DNA of 64,000 bases from Parachlamydiales bacterium (GCA_041671045.1 JBAZCF010000003.1:248001-312000); one strand, 5' to 3'; counted from the stretch's first letter, positions 53,402-63,051 are shown. The notes: generated by a model from the sequence alone, not told the origin. A program made the numbers and translations.

Positions 53402-54153
53402 AAAGGATTAGTTTCCTTTATAAAATGTGTCTTGACTTTGAGTTTTGTTTGTAGAAATTCTTCTAGGGCGTGTACCCCTATCTCCTCAGAAGGAGCATGA
53501 CCTACAGCGCAAAAATTCACAGCATTTTCAAACGATTGATGCCATGTCGGCTCATCGCGGCTGCCGGTGATAAAACAGTCCACTTCTTCTCTTGCTGCAT
53601 CCAAAATCATCTTATGCGCGCCGCCAGAAACTAAGGCGGCTGTTTTTATCTCGCGGGGCCCTCCAGCTACGAATTCCACATTCGATTTATAATACCCCTT
53701 CAATTTTTCAATGAAAGCCTCAAAATTCTGTGCGGGGACCTTTCCTTTGACGCCAATAGGTTGTTTATCCCCTGCGGGAAAGGAAGCTAAATCCGTCCAT
53801 CCCATATCTAGAGCGGCCTTCCAATTATTTCCATAAACCTTGTGCGCATCCAAGGGAAGATGATAGGCTAGCAAAGAAATGTCATTTTCCAGAAGAAGCT
53901 TAAGTTTCTTTTTCGTCACACCTGTAATGTCATGTGAATCGCGGTTCCAGAAAATACCGTGGTGTACTAGGAGCACATCCGCCCCAAGCTTCACAGCCTC
54001 ATTTATAACATTTAAACTTGCCGATACTGCTACACAAACAAAATTGACTTTTTCCTTCCCCTCGACCTGCAGTCCGTTAGTGCAAAAATCATTGAATAAG
54101 GCCGGTTGAAGCAACTCGTCTAAGCTAAGGCAGATTTCTTTTAACGTTCCCAT
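53398..54153 (-). CDS. NIF3-like metal-dependent hydrolase family protein
   Basis: 251 residues. The fold is recognisable from DVLLVHHGIFWN (metal-binding His pair), ISLLAYHLPLDAHKVYGNNW and a C-terminal CFITGSRDEPTWHQSFENAVNFCAVGHAPSEEIGV. NIF3/YbgI family members are ring-shaped dinuclear-metal proteins, some called GTP cyclohydrolase 1 type 2; their real role is unresolved. The middle KGKVPAQNFEAFIEKLKGYY belongs to the same family. Convergent with the 53063 gene. Confidence 0.88.
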   Translation of the reverse strand: MGTLKEICLSLDELLQPALFNDFCTNGLQVEGKEKVNFVCVAVSASLNVINEAVKLGADVLLVHHGIFWNRDSHDITGVTKKKLKLLLENDISLLAYHLPLDAHKVYGNNWKAALDMGWTDLASFPAGDKQPIGVKGKVPAQNFEAFIEKLKGYYKSNVEFVAGGPREIKTAALVSGGAHKMILDAAREEVDCFITGSRDEPTWHQSFENAVNFCAVGHAPSEEIGVHALEEFLQTKLKVKTHFIKETNPF

Positions 54154-54220
54154 TTTTAGTTCCCGAATTCATGAATAAACGGTAAGATGCCTTATAAAGA
54201 GTAAAAATTCTAGAGGTATT

Positions 54221-54898
54221 GTGGAAAAAACGACCAAAGGCAAAGAGGCTGCAGCCCTTGCTGCGGCTGAGCTAATACAAGAAGGGATGATCGTAGGGTT
54301 AGGTACGGGGTCAACCGTTGCATTCTTCCTTAAAAGACTGGGAGAGCGATGCCGGCAGGGCCTAACAATAAAGGCTGCTGCCAGTTCCATCCGTACTGAA
54401 AAGATTGCACAAGAGCTGGGCATACCTGTTATTGAACTCAAAGGCCTATTAGATATTGTTGTAGATGGCGCCGATGAGGTCGATCATCGCAAGAGATTGA
54501 TCAAAGGAGGCGGAGGAGCACTTTTAAGAGAAAAAATGCTAGCTTTCCATTCCCGGCAAATGGTTGTCATCGTAGATGAAGAAAAGCTTGTCACCCGGCT
54601 GGGAAAGGCACTTCTTCCTATTGAAATTGTCTCTTTCGGCCACGAAGCAACGAGAAAATCCATTTTAGAGCAGAGAATCAGCGTAATGCTACGTTTAAAT
54701 CGCGAAAATGTTCCCTACGTTACCGATAACGGGAATTACATTTTAGATGCAGACATCTCCAATTACAATGATCAGCTTGAAGAATTAGACATTCAATTAA
54801 GACAAATCCCCGGAGTAGTAGAAACAGGGTTGTTTTTAGGATTAGCGAACAAGATTATCGTAGGACATGAGGACGGCAGCACGCAAGAATTTGTGTAA
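54221..54898 (+). CDS. rpiA: Ribose-5-phosphate isomerase A
   Basis: 225 residues from a GTG with AGAGG just upstream; no better ATG exists. Motifs: IVGLGTGSTVAFFLKRL, DIVVDGADEVDHRKRLIKGGGGALLREKML (active-site Asp/Glu cluster) and ALLPIEIV. It interconverts ribose-5-phosphate and ribulose-5-phosphate in the pentose phosphate pathway, alongside the transaldolase at 43.3 kb. Monocistronic, ended by a long palindrome at 54933. Confidence 0.96.
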   Translation: MEKTTKGKEAAALAAAELIQEGMIVGLGTGSTVAFFLKRLGERCRQGLTIKAAASSIRTEKIAQELGIPVIELKGLLDIVVDGADEVDHRKRLIKGGGGALLREKMLAFHSRQMVVIVDEEKLVTRLGKALLPIEIVSFGHEATRKSILEQRISVMLRLNRENVPYVTDNGNYILDADISNYNDQLEELDIQLRQIPGVVETGLFLGLANKIIVGHEDGSTQEFV

Positions 54899-54932
54899 TC
54901 CACCATAGTCCATCCTATCATGCAATCACGAC

Positions 54933-54989
54933 CTTGTCCTATCATAGAAGAAAAACGGCAACTTGTCGTCTTTCCGCTATGAGGACAAG
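54933..54989 (+). terminator. Two-tier palindrome after rpiA
   Basis: The outer stem CTTGTCCT / AGGACAAG extends through CATAG / CTATG. The inner stem AAAAACGGCAA / TTGTCGTCTTT has one mismatch and one G-T and the ACTTGTCG core. It lies between convergent rpiA and the leftward Inc-like gene (stop at 54994), so it may terminate both. Confidence 0.65.
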
Positions 54990-54993
54990 CTAA

Positions 54994-56568
54994 TTAATCA
55001 ACATCTGAATAATTACGCTCGGTTACTTCATCACTATAAGATGAAGTCATTAGTGCTTTATCTAGTCCATTGTTTTTAAAAACATCCGCAATTTCTTTAT
55101 AGGTACAATAGATGCTTGCATCTTTAAATTGGAAATTTTTAGATTTATATTCTTCCGATTTAAAGAGCGTGCTGAAACATTCCGCAAACTCTTTTCGGTG
55201 AATTGAACCAAGCAAAATTGCCATTTCAGGGGCTGTAATAAGATCCTTTGCAAGGAAAGCGTTGAGTATTTTAGTAACGGATTTTTTAAATACTTCAATA
55301 TGATCCTTATCTTCCATTGAGCGGTAATCGATAAAACACAATAAATCAAACAATTCTAAGCTAAATTGTTGTTGTACATTCTCTAGGTAACTTTTTATTA
55401 GAGAGTCGAGCGCGTACTCATCTGTAAAAAAATACATGTACACATGATCATTTGTTTCCGATGTAAAGGCAGAAACACTATCTACTGATTTGAGATAATT
55501 CGGAGCGATAGCGTGGATTTCTTGGCTTGCCTTATACCAGGCTATGAAATAATGATAGGACGGCATAAAAGCGATAGGAGTTATCAGAGGCCAGAGTACA
55601 GGAACTTGAATTAATGTAGCTGTTATTGCGGCTAAAATAGGTGCAGTTACGAGAGCGATTCTTTTTAGCACACTAAAGACACTTACGGACATCGAATCCA
55701 GATCAATCAAGGGATTTACGCTAAAGGGGAGATGTCTTTTTCTTGTCCCCTCAACACTCTCTTCTTCAGAAATGCAGCTTAATTCATGGAAAATATGAAC
55801 ATAGTCAGATTTATCCACATCATCAGAAATTGAATAGGACACCCCCCAACGTACTGCTCTATAAAGCTCAATCAAGTCATGCGGACAAAATATTGTAATT
55901 GAGTTTCCTACTGTAATTTCTTCTTTCAAATTGAATTTCTTTTCTTTTAAGGATCGAATCAAATTTGGATGATATGGAAAATTTCTTAAATCAATAGATC
56001 TATTAACATCCTGGGGTACAATGAAACCTTCAGCTACTGCTAGTTCAGCAACGATTGGTTTACGTTCAAAACACTTTATGAGCTTAGTTTTAGGTGCAAG
56101 TGCCAGTAAAGTTTTCGCGGTGTTCAGTGTCTCAGTCGTATATACTCCTAGGGAGTGCTTTATAAGCTGTTTAATATGTTGGGATTCAAGTATCCCATTA
56201 TCCCTGCAGGAAATGAGTAGAGAAGGTTGATTGATTAAATGATCCATCGCCTGAGTCACCAAGTATGAATTATCATTCTCTGTTTCTTTCTCTGTTTCTT
56301 TTAAGATTTTTATAGCTAATTCATTAATGTTCTTTTCTGCTCTCCAGGACTCAATTTCTCTGTAAATCTTAGTAGCTAGAGGTACAAAAATAAATGAAGC
56401 CATTCCCAGAGGTGACGAAGACGCTGTTAAAGCCACCAAAGCCAGAGTTCCGGAGAATACGATTCCGGTGCGTACGTTGATGCAGAACTCATCGCATTCG
56501 GCTAACATTTTAGGAAAGCTACGTATTGGAGGAGAAAAAAAATTAAGAGCTTTAGATATCGAAGTCAT
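54994..56568 (-). CDS. Inc-like bilobed membrane protein, paralogue A
   Basis: 524 residues, no known domain. Two hydrophobic hairpin regions lie at about 32-65 (TGIVFSGTLALVALTASSSP and following) and 310-345 (ALVTAPILAAITATLIQVPV then a second helix), separated and followed by long hydrophilic helical parts. Clearly paralogous to the next gene upstream (shared N-terminus KALNF, DEFCI, RTGIVF, and LDSMSV ahead of the second hairpin). Paired hydrophobic hairpins resemble chlamydial inclusion-membrane proteins, but the lengths are unusual. It lies 42 bp downstream of its paralogue. Confidence 0.55.
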   Translation of the reverse strand: MTSISKALNFFSPPIRSFPKMLAECDEFCINVRTGIVFSGTLALVALTASSSPLGMASFIFVPLATKIYREIESWRAEKNINELAIKILKETEKETENDNSYLVTQAMDHLINQPSLLISCRDNGILESQHIKQLIKHSLGVYTTETLNTAKTLLALAPKTKLIKCFERKPIVAELAVAEGFIVPQDVNRSIDLRNFPYHPNLIRSLKEKKFNLKEEITVGNSITIFCPHDLIELYRAVRWGVSYSISDDVDKSDYVHIFHELSCISEEESVEGTRKRHLPFSVNPLIDLDSMSVSVFSVLKRIALVTAPILAAITATLIQVPVLWPLITPIAFMPSYHYFIAWYKASQEIHAIAPNYLKSVDSVSAFTSETNDHVYMYFFTDEYALDSLIKSYLENVQQQFSLELFDLLCFIDYRSMEDKDHIEVFKKSVTKILNAFLAKDLITAPEMAILLGSIHRKEFAECFSTLFKSEEYKSKNFQFKDASIYCTYKEIADVFKNNGLDKALMTSSYSDEVTERNYSDVD

Positions 56569-56610
56569 TATACCTTTCCAGGGTGAAGGATATTATTATT
56601 AATAAACAAA

Positions 56611-58170
56611 TTATATCTTAGTTTCCAACTGTTCATGTTGAACAGCATCCCCAAGACCATTTCTTTTATAAGCGTTCACAATTTCTATATCATAAAAGGA
56701 AAAAGTTTTAGGTTCAAAGTTGAAATTTTTAGATTTAAACTCATCTGAACTTAAGAATGCATCAATACACTCTGACAATTTTTTGTCTCTAATATTATGT
56801 AAAATTACCTCTATTTCATTAATTGTAATATCTTTTGAAATAATAGCCTTTAGAATTTTAGAGAGTGCGGCTTTAAACAACTCGACGGAATCAGCATAAC
56901 TCTCAAGGTTTTTAACAGTAATAAAATAAAATAAGTTAAATAATTCAAAACTGAATTGTTGTTCATGATTGTTAATATAGCTTTGGATCAAAAGATCAAG
57001 AGCAGACTCGTTTTTTATAAAGTACATATAGACATGATCTGGGCTGTATGAAGAAAAATCTTTTATGCTATCCACTGATTTTAAGTAATCTACAGCTATA
57101 TTGCTTATTTCGCTGCTAGCTCTATACCCTTGATATCCATAATAAAGAGAAGGAATCAATGCCAAGGGTGCCAGGAAAGGTAAAATAGCAGGAGCATAGA
57201 AAAAAGTTGCTGTTAAAGAACCTATTAAAGGAATTGTAGTATAAGCAATGCGCTTTACTAGACTAGAGACTTTCACTGACATTGATTGCAAATCTACAAA
57301 TTGGTTTGCTTTGAATGATTCACTTCTCTTCTCTTCCGCTCCTTCTTTTTCAAAAATGTGATTTAACTCGTGGTACATATGAGGGTAATTATTTTGATAG
57401 TATTCTTGAGCAATAAACTTAAATCCCCATCGAGCAAGGTTATAATGCATATTCAAATTATAAGCTTGAATCTCAGGTAATTTATTAACATAATTATACT
57501 CAGTAATAGTTCCCAGCTTGAAATTTCTCTCTTTCAAGGTTCTCATCAAATTAGGATTTGAACAAAAAAATTGAGCGTCTAGTTCGGACTCTAAATCTTC
57601 AGGAGAAATGATGCCTTCTTGAATTGCCACCTCAGCAATATCAGCATCAATATCGAACATTTTTTTGATTGCATCTATGTTAGTCAACATTATAAATGAT
57701 TTTGCTTTAGAAGAGCCCATCTCTTGTATTTTGGAAATATAATCAACTAAATCAAACATTTCCGATTCATCAAGTTCACCTTTCTCTTTAAGCGCCTTCA
57801 AAAAATAGGGTTGTTTCGTTAAGTGGTTTTTTATATCCCATGACGACTGATAATATATTGCAGGAGCCCCTTCATATGTATAGTTCGTCTTTGAACTTTT
57901 AAAGGTCTCTAACGCTAAATTATTAATATTATTTTCAGCTCTGTTTTTTTCGAATCCATGATATAGTTTAGTGATAACCGGCGCTAAAATAACAGATGCA
58001 ATTCCAAAGGGTGATGCAGAGGCTGCCAAAGCCACCCCGGCAAGAGTTCCGGCGAAAACAATTCCGGTGCGTACAGTAATGCAAAATTCATCGCGTTTTG
58101 CTAGATCTTTTGGTAATTCTCGTGTTATTGCGGGAGAAACGAAATTAAGTGCTTTTAGTATAGAACTCAT
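56611..58170 (-). CDS. Inc-like bilobed membrane protein, paralogue B
   Basis: 519 residues, tandem paralogue of the gene at 54994-56568. It shares the opening SILKALNFVSPAI, DEFCITVRTGIVFAGTLAGVAL and the second hydrophobic hairpin after LQSMSVKVSSLVKRIAYTT, plus the C-terminal FELFNLFYFI and ELFKAALSKIL phrases. Soluble parts are helical and Asn/Lys-rich. No signal peptide or known fold. Divergence is high overall, so the duplication is not recent. Function unknown; host-membrane localisation is a hypothesis only. Confidence 0.55.
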   Translation of the reverse strand: MSSILKALNFVSPAITRELPKDLAKRDEFCITVRTGIVFAGTLAGVALAASASPFGIASVILAPVITKLYHGFEKNRAENNINNLALETFKSSKTNYTYEGAPAIYYQSSWDIKNHLTKQPYFLKALKEKGELDESEMFDLVDYISKIQEMGSSKAKSFIMLTNIDAIKKMFDIDADIAEVAIQEGIISPEDLESELDAQFFCSNPNLMRTLKERNFKLGTITEYNYVNKLPEIQAYNLNMHYNLARWGFKFIAQEYYQNNYPHMYHELNHIFEKEGAEEKRSESFKANQFVDLQSMSVKVSSLVKRIAYTTIPLIGSLTATFFYAPAILPFLAPLALIPSLYYGYQGYRASSEISNIAVDYLKSVDSIKDFSSYSPDHVYMYFIKNESALDLLIQSYINNHEQQFSFELFNLFYFITVKNLESYADSVELFKAALSKILKAIISKDITINEIEVILHNIRDKKLSECIDAFLSSDEFKSKNFNFEPKTFSFYDIEIVNAYKRNGLGDAVQHEQLETKI

Positions 58171-58294
58171 AGAAATCCTTTCAAATTTTAAATTATCTTT
58201 AATTTTAAACTAAGATTGATTAAATGTCGATTAATTTCTTGACTTAAACGTAAGTAGTAAAATTAGACGCATGTTTTATTGAAAAGTCTTAATT

Positions 58295-58326
58295 AACTGG
58301 AAATACTTAGTATTCCCAGTTTTTTT
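58295..58326. terminator. Hairpin between rsmI-like gene and Inc-like gene
   Basis: AACTGGAAATAC-TTA... / GTATTCCCAGTT, 11 of 12 pairs, with T-run on the plus side (58322-58326). It lies just after the leftward methyltransferase stop (58334). The T-run orientation suits a rightward transcript better, so for the leftward gene it is only a probable terminator. Confidence 0.5.
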
Positions 58327-58333
58327 GAAATAT

Positions 58334-59074
58334 CTAGCTATAGAGATCTTTCTTAGCGTAAAGATAGAATGTCACGGCCTTTCCATCGATTTGAGGAAGG
58401 ATGGCTTTTCTCCAAGTCACAACTTGCTGACAGATGACGGTTTGCTCTAAAGTTGTCAATTGTGAAGCAACACAAAGCCAAGTGTCTGGAGAAAGCACTT
58501 TAATGGCATCTTCCAGAAGGATTCTGTTCCGATGAGGCGCTTCAATAAACAGCTGAGTGGAGTTTTCTTCTAGAGAACGCTTTTCAAGTTGTTTAAGTGC
58601 GCTTTCGCGATCTTCTTTCTTTTTGGGCAAGTATCCGCTAAAGCCAAAAGATTGCGATGGCAGGCCTGAGAGCATTAGACCTAGCAGCAAAGCTGACGGG
58701 CCGACAAAGGCTTGCACGGTAATTCCGCGCTGACGCGCCCTAAATACAAGCTGGGAGCCTGGATCTGCTATGCAGGGTAGGCCTGCGTCGCTGACATAAC
58801 CCCATCTCTCCCCATTAAGTATAGGTTCTAAAAAGAAATCTATATCTTTGTAGGCAGTCGATTTGTCTACGACAGCTATGGGAATGGTGCGCGTATCGCG
58901 GCTTTTAATAAACAGGTCTAAATAGCGTTTTCCGGCTGTCGGATTTTCTGCAATCAAGCCGTCTAGGCTGTTGACGGCTTTATTTACACTAGCCGGTAAA
59001 AAGAGCTCGGGGTGAGCGCCTGTAGCTAAAAGATTTGGCAGTAACAAGAGGGCGGGTTTACTTTTTTGTTCCAT
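58334..59074 (-). CDS. Tetrapyrrole-methylase-fold SAM methyltransferase, short RsmI relative
   Basis: 246 residues, shorter than E. coli RsmI (286). Family signature: YVSDAGLPCIADPGSQLVFRARQRGI, then VQAFVGPSALLLGLMLSGLPSQSFGFSGYLPKKK, and FIEAPHRNRILLEDAI. RsmI 2'-O-methylates C1402 of 16S rRNA; short relatives of this kind are of less certain target. The usual N-terminal GNLxD SAM segment is not obvious, and the N-terminus here reads ALLLLPNLLATGAHPEL. Its start overlaps the holA end by 17 bp. Confidence 0.85.
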   Translation of the reverse strand: MEQKSKPALLLLPNLLATGAHPELFLPASVNKAVNSLDGLIAENPTAGKRYLDLFIKSRDTRTIPIAVVDKSTAYKDIDFFLEPILNGERWGYVSDAGLPCIADPGSQLVFRARQRGITVQAFVGPSALLLGLMLSGLPSQSFGFSGYLPKKKEDRESALKQLEKRSLEENSTQLFIEAPHRNRILLEDAIKVLSPDTWLCVASQLTTLEQTVICQQVVTWRKAILPQIDGKAVTFYLYAKKDLYS

Positions 59075-60107
59075 AATTCAATTGGGTTGGAATTCCATAA
59101 ACAAGTTTTACGATAAGTTTTTCCATTAGAAGCTCGTCATTGCCGGCTGAATCTTTAGCTTCAAACTCAGATGTATCCAGGGCAATAATTGCTGAACGGA
59201 ACTTTTCAAGGCCATAGTTTCGCGCAGATTGGATGTTTTTGTCTAAGATAAAACCTTTCATCTGGGGGAACTTGATGCTGATGTCGGCGGGAGAACCGCC
59301 ATTAGTTAAAAGAGAAATGATCTCGAATCCGGTCTGAAAGCTGCGTCTAAATTGGCGGATCATAGCAATCAGGGCTGTCCCGCTTTGCATGAGGAGGTGG
59401 CAAAGGCGCAGGGCTTCGGATGGATTGCCTTGCAAAATGGCGTCGGCAGCTTGCCAAGCCGTTGCTTGGGGGATGGCTTGGACTAAGGCTGCGATATCTT
59501 CTTCTCTGATTTCCTTCCGATCACCTGTGTATACAGACAGCTTATCAATTTCATTGTTCAGACCGATGTAATCTGCACTTAAGTGACGGTATAGAAGTTG
59601 TGCGTTGGAAGGAGTTATGGTTTTATTTAAGGCTGTGCTTTTCTTGATTATCCATTCCACGCATAAAGATTCAAAATCTTTAGGTTTGGGCTGGTCGGGG
59701 GAAAATACGACGCCGAACTTTTCTGTTTTCTTATAAAAATTAGTGCTGGCATTGACTGTAGAAGCTATTAAAAGGAGGGATACGTCGTCATTGGCCTTGG
59801 AGAAGTAACTTTGTAGTACTTCAGATGCATTCTTTTGCAATTTATCGCAATCTTGAATGATAAGCAGCCTTTTGCCGGAGAACATGTCAAAACCGTTCAG
59901 CTCATTATCAAGGGTTTTGTCATCGACCAAGGCACCTTCAAAGCGAATAATGGAACGTTTTTGTTGTTTTAGCAGCGATAAAAGGAGTTCTTCAGCAATG
60001 TGCGTCAAAAACTCCACTTTCCCTATCAATAAGTAGATAGGCGACAGTTGTATGGAGGCTGCGCTAAGTAGGTGCTTTTCGAAAGATTTCCAATCAGAGT
60101 ATTTCAT
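59058..60107 (-). CDS. holA: DNA polymerase III delta subunit
   Basis: 349 residues, normal length. Clamp-loader fold: IYLLIGKVEFLTHIAEEL, FDMFSGKRLLIIQDCDKL (Walker B-like region), SLLLIASTVNASTN and YRHLSADYIGLNNEIDKLSVYTGD, then a C-terminal helical collar with AWQAADAILQGN. Delta opens the sliding clamp during replication. The overlapping methyltransferase gene downstream gives translational coupling. HolC (18.3 kb) is a second polymerase III accessory gene in the window. Confidence 0.88.
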   Translation of the reverse strand: MKYSDWKSFEKHLLSAASIQLSPIYLLIGKVEFLTHIAEELLLSLLKQQKRSIIRFEGALVDDKTLDNELNGFDMFSGKRLLIIQDCDKLQKNASEVLQSYFSKANDDVSLLLIASTVNASTNFYKKTEKFGVVFSPDQPKPKDFESLCVEWIIKKSTALNKTITPSNAQLLYRHLSADYIGLNNEIDKLSVYTGDRKEIREEDIAALVQAIPQATAWQAADAILQGNPSEALRLCHLLMQSGTALIAMIRQFRRSFQTGFEIISLLTNGGSPADISIKFPQMKGFILDKNIQSARNYGLEKFRSAIIALDTSEFEAKDSAGNDELLMEKLIVKLVYGIPTQLNYGTKK

Positions 60108-60165
60108 GTAAGATAATTTAGCTTAGTACTTACATATTTTCAATTGAAAGGGACGCAAAGGTTAA

Positions 60166-61590
60166 TTATATTATTCGATTCATATTCCGGAATAGATACT
60201 CGGGTAGTATTGGTTCCATTCCGCTGCCTAATAGAGGTTGCTCCTTAATTCTTTTTTCCCATTTAACAGCAGAAGCTCGGGCTTTTTCAGCTGTCATCCA
60301 AATAGGTGTAACTTCCTTAAGAGTAAAGACACTTTGTATTTTACCCTCTTTCTTTTCGGCTAGTATTTCTGAACTACGATAACCACTCGCAACGGTTATT
60401 ACATCCACAGGCTCACGTTTAAATACTTCAAACAATACTTGATACAAGATTTTCCTATCTTGCTTACCCTCAAAGGAGCAGTGTTTAAGTTCTAGATGGC
60501 GCATTTTGTTTTTTTTATGCCATGCGTCTTTATCATCCCTATCCTGATAATTGTAAAAAGTCTCTTCGCCCTCTCCCCATAACGTAACTCTATTTCTACG
60601 CGACGCCCCCAATAATCTAGTCCAAAGTCTTTCAAGCAAAAAAGATCCCATTGAATGGGGTTCTTCGTTTTGTTTTCCGCATAGGACGTTAAATCGAATG
60701 GAATCACTATAGTTCCGACCATTCATAGTAAGTTTTGCTTCGACTTTAATTTTTGTAAGTTGTCCTTCTATCTCCCTCTCTTGTTCGCTTATTGTGACAG
60801 AGGTGGTATTCACATATTCGCTTAGTGACATAGGTAGTGGTGGGAAGGCATAAGGTGCATCTACATCAAAGCAAGGATTAAAAAAGGAATGTATAAAGGA
60901 AATTGTTTTGTACAGACATTTCTCAACAAAACTTTGTTTTCTGAGGTAACTATGAAAGCATTTAATGCTCTTTTCGTAAGCCTTTATAAGTACTGACTGT
61001 TCAATCTCAATTGATAAAATACGCCGTGCGTGATGACGAAGGTCTTGTATTGTACTTGGAAAGGAGAATTCTTTTGATTTAAGTTCTTGAAGAATGGATG
61101 CGTGGCGAGTAAATTTTTTCGAGATGATCTCTAAATTCCTTTCATGATCGAGTCCTCGAAAGAAATCATAACGTTCTTTCAACAGCTGAAAAATATTAAT
61201 GCTTTGGAGGAACGTTCTATCCTTATTAAAGAGGTCATCTTCATGAATGATAGAAGGAAACTCCTCTTGGTCGAATGCCAACATGTAATTACCGTATCGG
61301 GGACCGAAAAGCCCGGGCAAGGTATCTGGTAGGGTTGCGGTAGAATAGGTCCGTTCAAAAAGTGTTTTTATGGGGGTGTCTTGCTCACAGGGAGAAATTG
61401 CGCCGAAAATTTCGGTAAACTTATCTAAATTTTCATTAGCCAAGAGTTTAAATTTATCAAAAGCAAGGGTGGTATTAAAGTGAAGTTGCTTATTTGCTAA
61501 TCTTAGTGATTGAAGTTCTTGGTAACTCAAATGGGGACAAATATCATTTGTAAAAATTTCCATCGGAAGATTTAAAATAGAAGTCATCAT
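60166..61590 (-). CDS. F-box domain protein, second in window
   Basis: About 474 residues from the ATG at 61590 (a second ATG follows immediately; a GTG 11 codons upstream at 61623 is possible but lacks a good site). F-box at the N-terminus: ILNLPMEIFTNDICPHLSYQ then ELQSLRLANKQLHF. The rest is long and unrecognised, with a mid-region beta/alpha mix (TTSVTISEQEREIEGQLTKI) and HYLKHCSF-like leucine-rich segments. AT-rich and monocistronic by position. Inferred host SCF-ligase adaptor. Confidence 0.7.
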   Translation of the reverse strand: MMTSILNLPMEIFTNDICPHLSYQELQSLRLANKQLHFNTTLAFDKFKLLANENLDKFTEIFGAISPCEQDTPIKTLFERTYSTATLPDTLPGLFGPRYGNYMLAFDQEEFPSIIHEDDLFNKDRTFLQSINIFQLLKERYDFFRGLDHERNLEIISKKFTRHASILQELKSKEFSFPSTIQDLRHHARRILSIEIEQSVLIKAYEKSIKCFHSYLRKQSFVEKCLYKTISFIHSFFNPCFDVDAPYAFPPLPMSLSEYVNTTSVTISEQEREIEGQLTKIKVEAKLTMNGRNYSDSIRFNVLCGKQNEEPHSMGSFLLERLWTRLLGASRRNRVTLWGEGEETFYNYQDRDDKDAWHKKNKMRHLELKHCSFEGKQDRKILYQVLFEVFKREPVDVITVASGYRSSEILAEKKEGKIQSVFTLKEVTPIWMTAEKARASAVKWEKRIKEQPLLGSGMEPILPEYLFRNMNRII

Positions 61591-61673
61591 CTTACTTGAA
61601 GTATAAAAAGAAAAATTATACACAATTTATTTTATAAATCAACCGAAATAAATTATATCGTAATAAAAGAGCG

Positions 61674-62387
61674 CTACTTTTTTTTATTCAAAGTTATATT
61701 TTTCCAAAAAGCGAAACTAAAAGGCAGCCATAATTGTGGGGTGTGACTGAAGCTCTGTTCGATTTGCTCAGCGTTGAGCCAATGTAATTCACTATATTCG
61801 TCTTGGGGTGGGTGAATGATGTCGGTATTTTCTTGAAGGGTTATTTTTACACAGAGTTCGAGAGTCCCCTCTTTGATATCTTCAATTGCTGTGATAAGCT
61901 GGATAGTGGAAATATTATCAGACGTTAGACCTGTCTCCTCTAAGAGTTCCCTCTGTGTCAATTCTTTATAGTTTATTTCCCCGTCGTATTCGCATTCCGA
62001 ATCGACTCCGCCTGAGGGTGCAAACTCTAAAAGATTCGGGTATTGCGCCATGTGAACAGCGCGTTTACCTACAAGGATATGATTTCCGGCAAAAGTCATG
62101 CATGAAAGAGACAGGGGTTTAAGGGTAAAGGCTTCCCTTAATGGGGAGTAGCGCCAGGCTAAAAAAGTACGGTAATGGATAAAATGTCCGCGAATGATAT
62201 CTTCAGAAATATGGGTAACATTGAATAGTTTGCCGTCAAAAAGGAAAACTCCGGAGTCAATTTTAGATTGCCAGAAGTGATCTATCTCGTTTTGGATTTC
62301 TTGGGAATATCTTTCTGTAGGGTTATTCTCAACTAATATTTTTGTTTCGGAAGTGATCTTATGTATTAGGTAGTTATCATTTTCCAT
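61674..62387 (-). CDS. NUDIX hydrolase
   Basis: 237 residues. The Nudix box reads GEINYKELTQRELLEETGL (about 136-154); the REL-LEETGL half is standard, but the distance from the first Glu is one residue longer than consensus. Before it, FAPSGGVDSECEYD is the usual substrate-binding strand. The N-terminal ~90 residues are an extra domain. NUDIX enzymes cleave nucleoside-diphosphate-linked compounds. It overlaps the upstream HAD gene by 11 bp, so it is part of the neuB operon and may act on a nucleotide sugar. Confidence 0.78.
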   Translation of the reverse strand: MENDNYLIHKITSETKILVENNPTERYSQEIQNEIDHFWQSKIDSGVFLFDGKLFNVTHISEDIIRGHFIHYRTFLAWRYSPLREAFTLKPLSLSCMTFAGNHILVGKRAVHMAQYPNLLEFAPSGGVDSECEYDGEINYKELTQRELLEETGLTSDNISTIQLITAIEDIKEGTLELCVKITLQENTDIIHPPQDEYSELHWLNAEQIEQSFSHTPQLWLPFSFAFWKNITLNKKK

Positions 62388-63051
62388 AAACTAGCTCAAG
62401 CACAGATTTCCAGTCTTTGACTTGGCAAATATCGCCTCTCCATTCCACAGTGTTGCCATCGCTGGGTACTAGCCAGAAGGTTTTAATGCCTGCGCCTGTT
62501 GCAGAAGCTACTCCGCTGGAGCTATCTTCTATTGCGATTGTCTCCTGCGGCTCAAACGTGGACATCTGCAAGGCGCGTTGGTATGGCGCCGGATGAGGTT
62601 TGGAAAACTGGGTATCTTCCATCGTGATGGTATCGGCAAAAAAACTTTCCAGTTGGTGCACGTGCAAAAATTTAGCAACGTAGGCTTTGCTAGCAGCTGT
62701 AACGATATAGAATACCGTTCCTTTGGATTTTCCATGATTTAGAAAATCTAGTGCTCCGGGCATTAAGGGGATCTTGTGGGAATACTCTTTAAAGAGGGCG
62801 ACGTATTGGGCGTAAAGCTCTTTGGTATTCAATGTCAGGTTGTAGCGGGTTTGCAGGATCTCCACAACTTCGCTGATAGGAGGTCCGACAAGACCGGTGA
62901 ACTCTTCGGGAGTAGGTTCCAAGTTATTTTTCCGCATAAAATCGGCGTAGACGTTATATAAAAAAGTCATACTGTCAGCTAAAGTACCGTCAAGATCACA
63001 GAATACTGCTTTAGGTACAAATTGGAGGCGTGCTGTTTGGAAATTACTCAT
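62377..63051 (-). CDS. HAD hydrolase, phosphoglycolate/beta-phosphoglucomutase-like
   Basis: 224 residues. HAD motif I FCDLDGTLADS (nucleophile Asp19), motif II YIVTAAS, a Lys in the following helix (KPHPAPYQRAL) and motif IV IEDSSSGVASATGAGI. It is a cap-domain phosphatase. The gene overlaps neuB upstream by 8 bp and NUDIX downstream by 11 bp, so the three are coupled. In a sialic/legionaminic-type pathway a phosphatase removing the 9-phosphate is a natural partner of NeuB; this is inferred. Confidence 0.85.
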   Translation of the reverse strand: MSNFQTARLQFVPKAVFCDLDGTLADSMTFLYNVYADFMRKNNLEPTPEEFTGLVGPPISEVVEILQTRYNLTLNTKELYAQYVALFKEYSHKIPLMPGALDFLNHGKSKGTVFYIVTAASKAYVAKFLHVHQLESFFADTITMEDTQFSKPHPAPYQRALQMSTFEPQETIAIEDSSSGVASATGAGIKTFWLVPSDGNTVEWRGDICQVKDWKSVLELVYGK

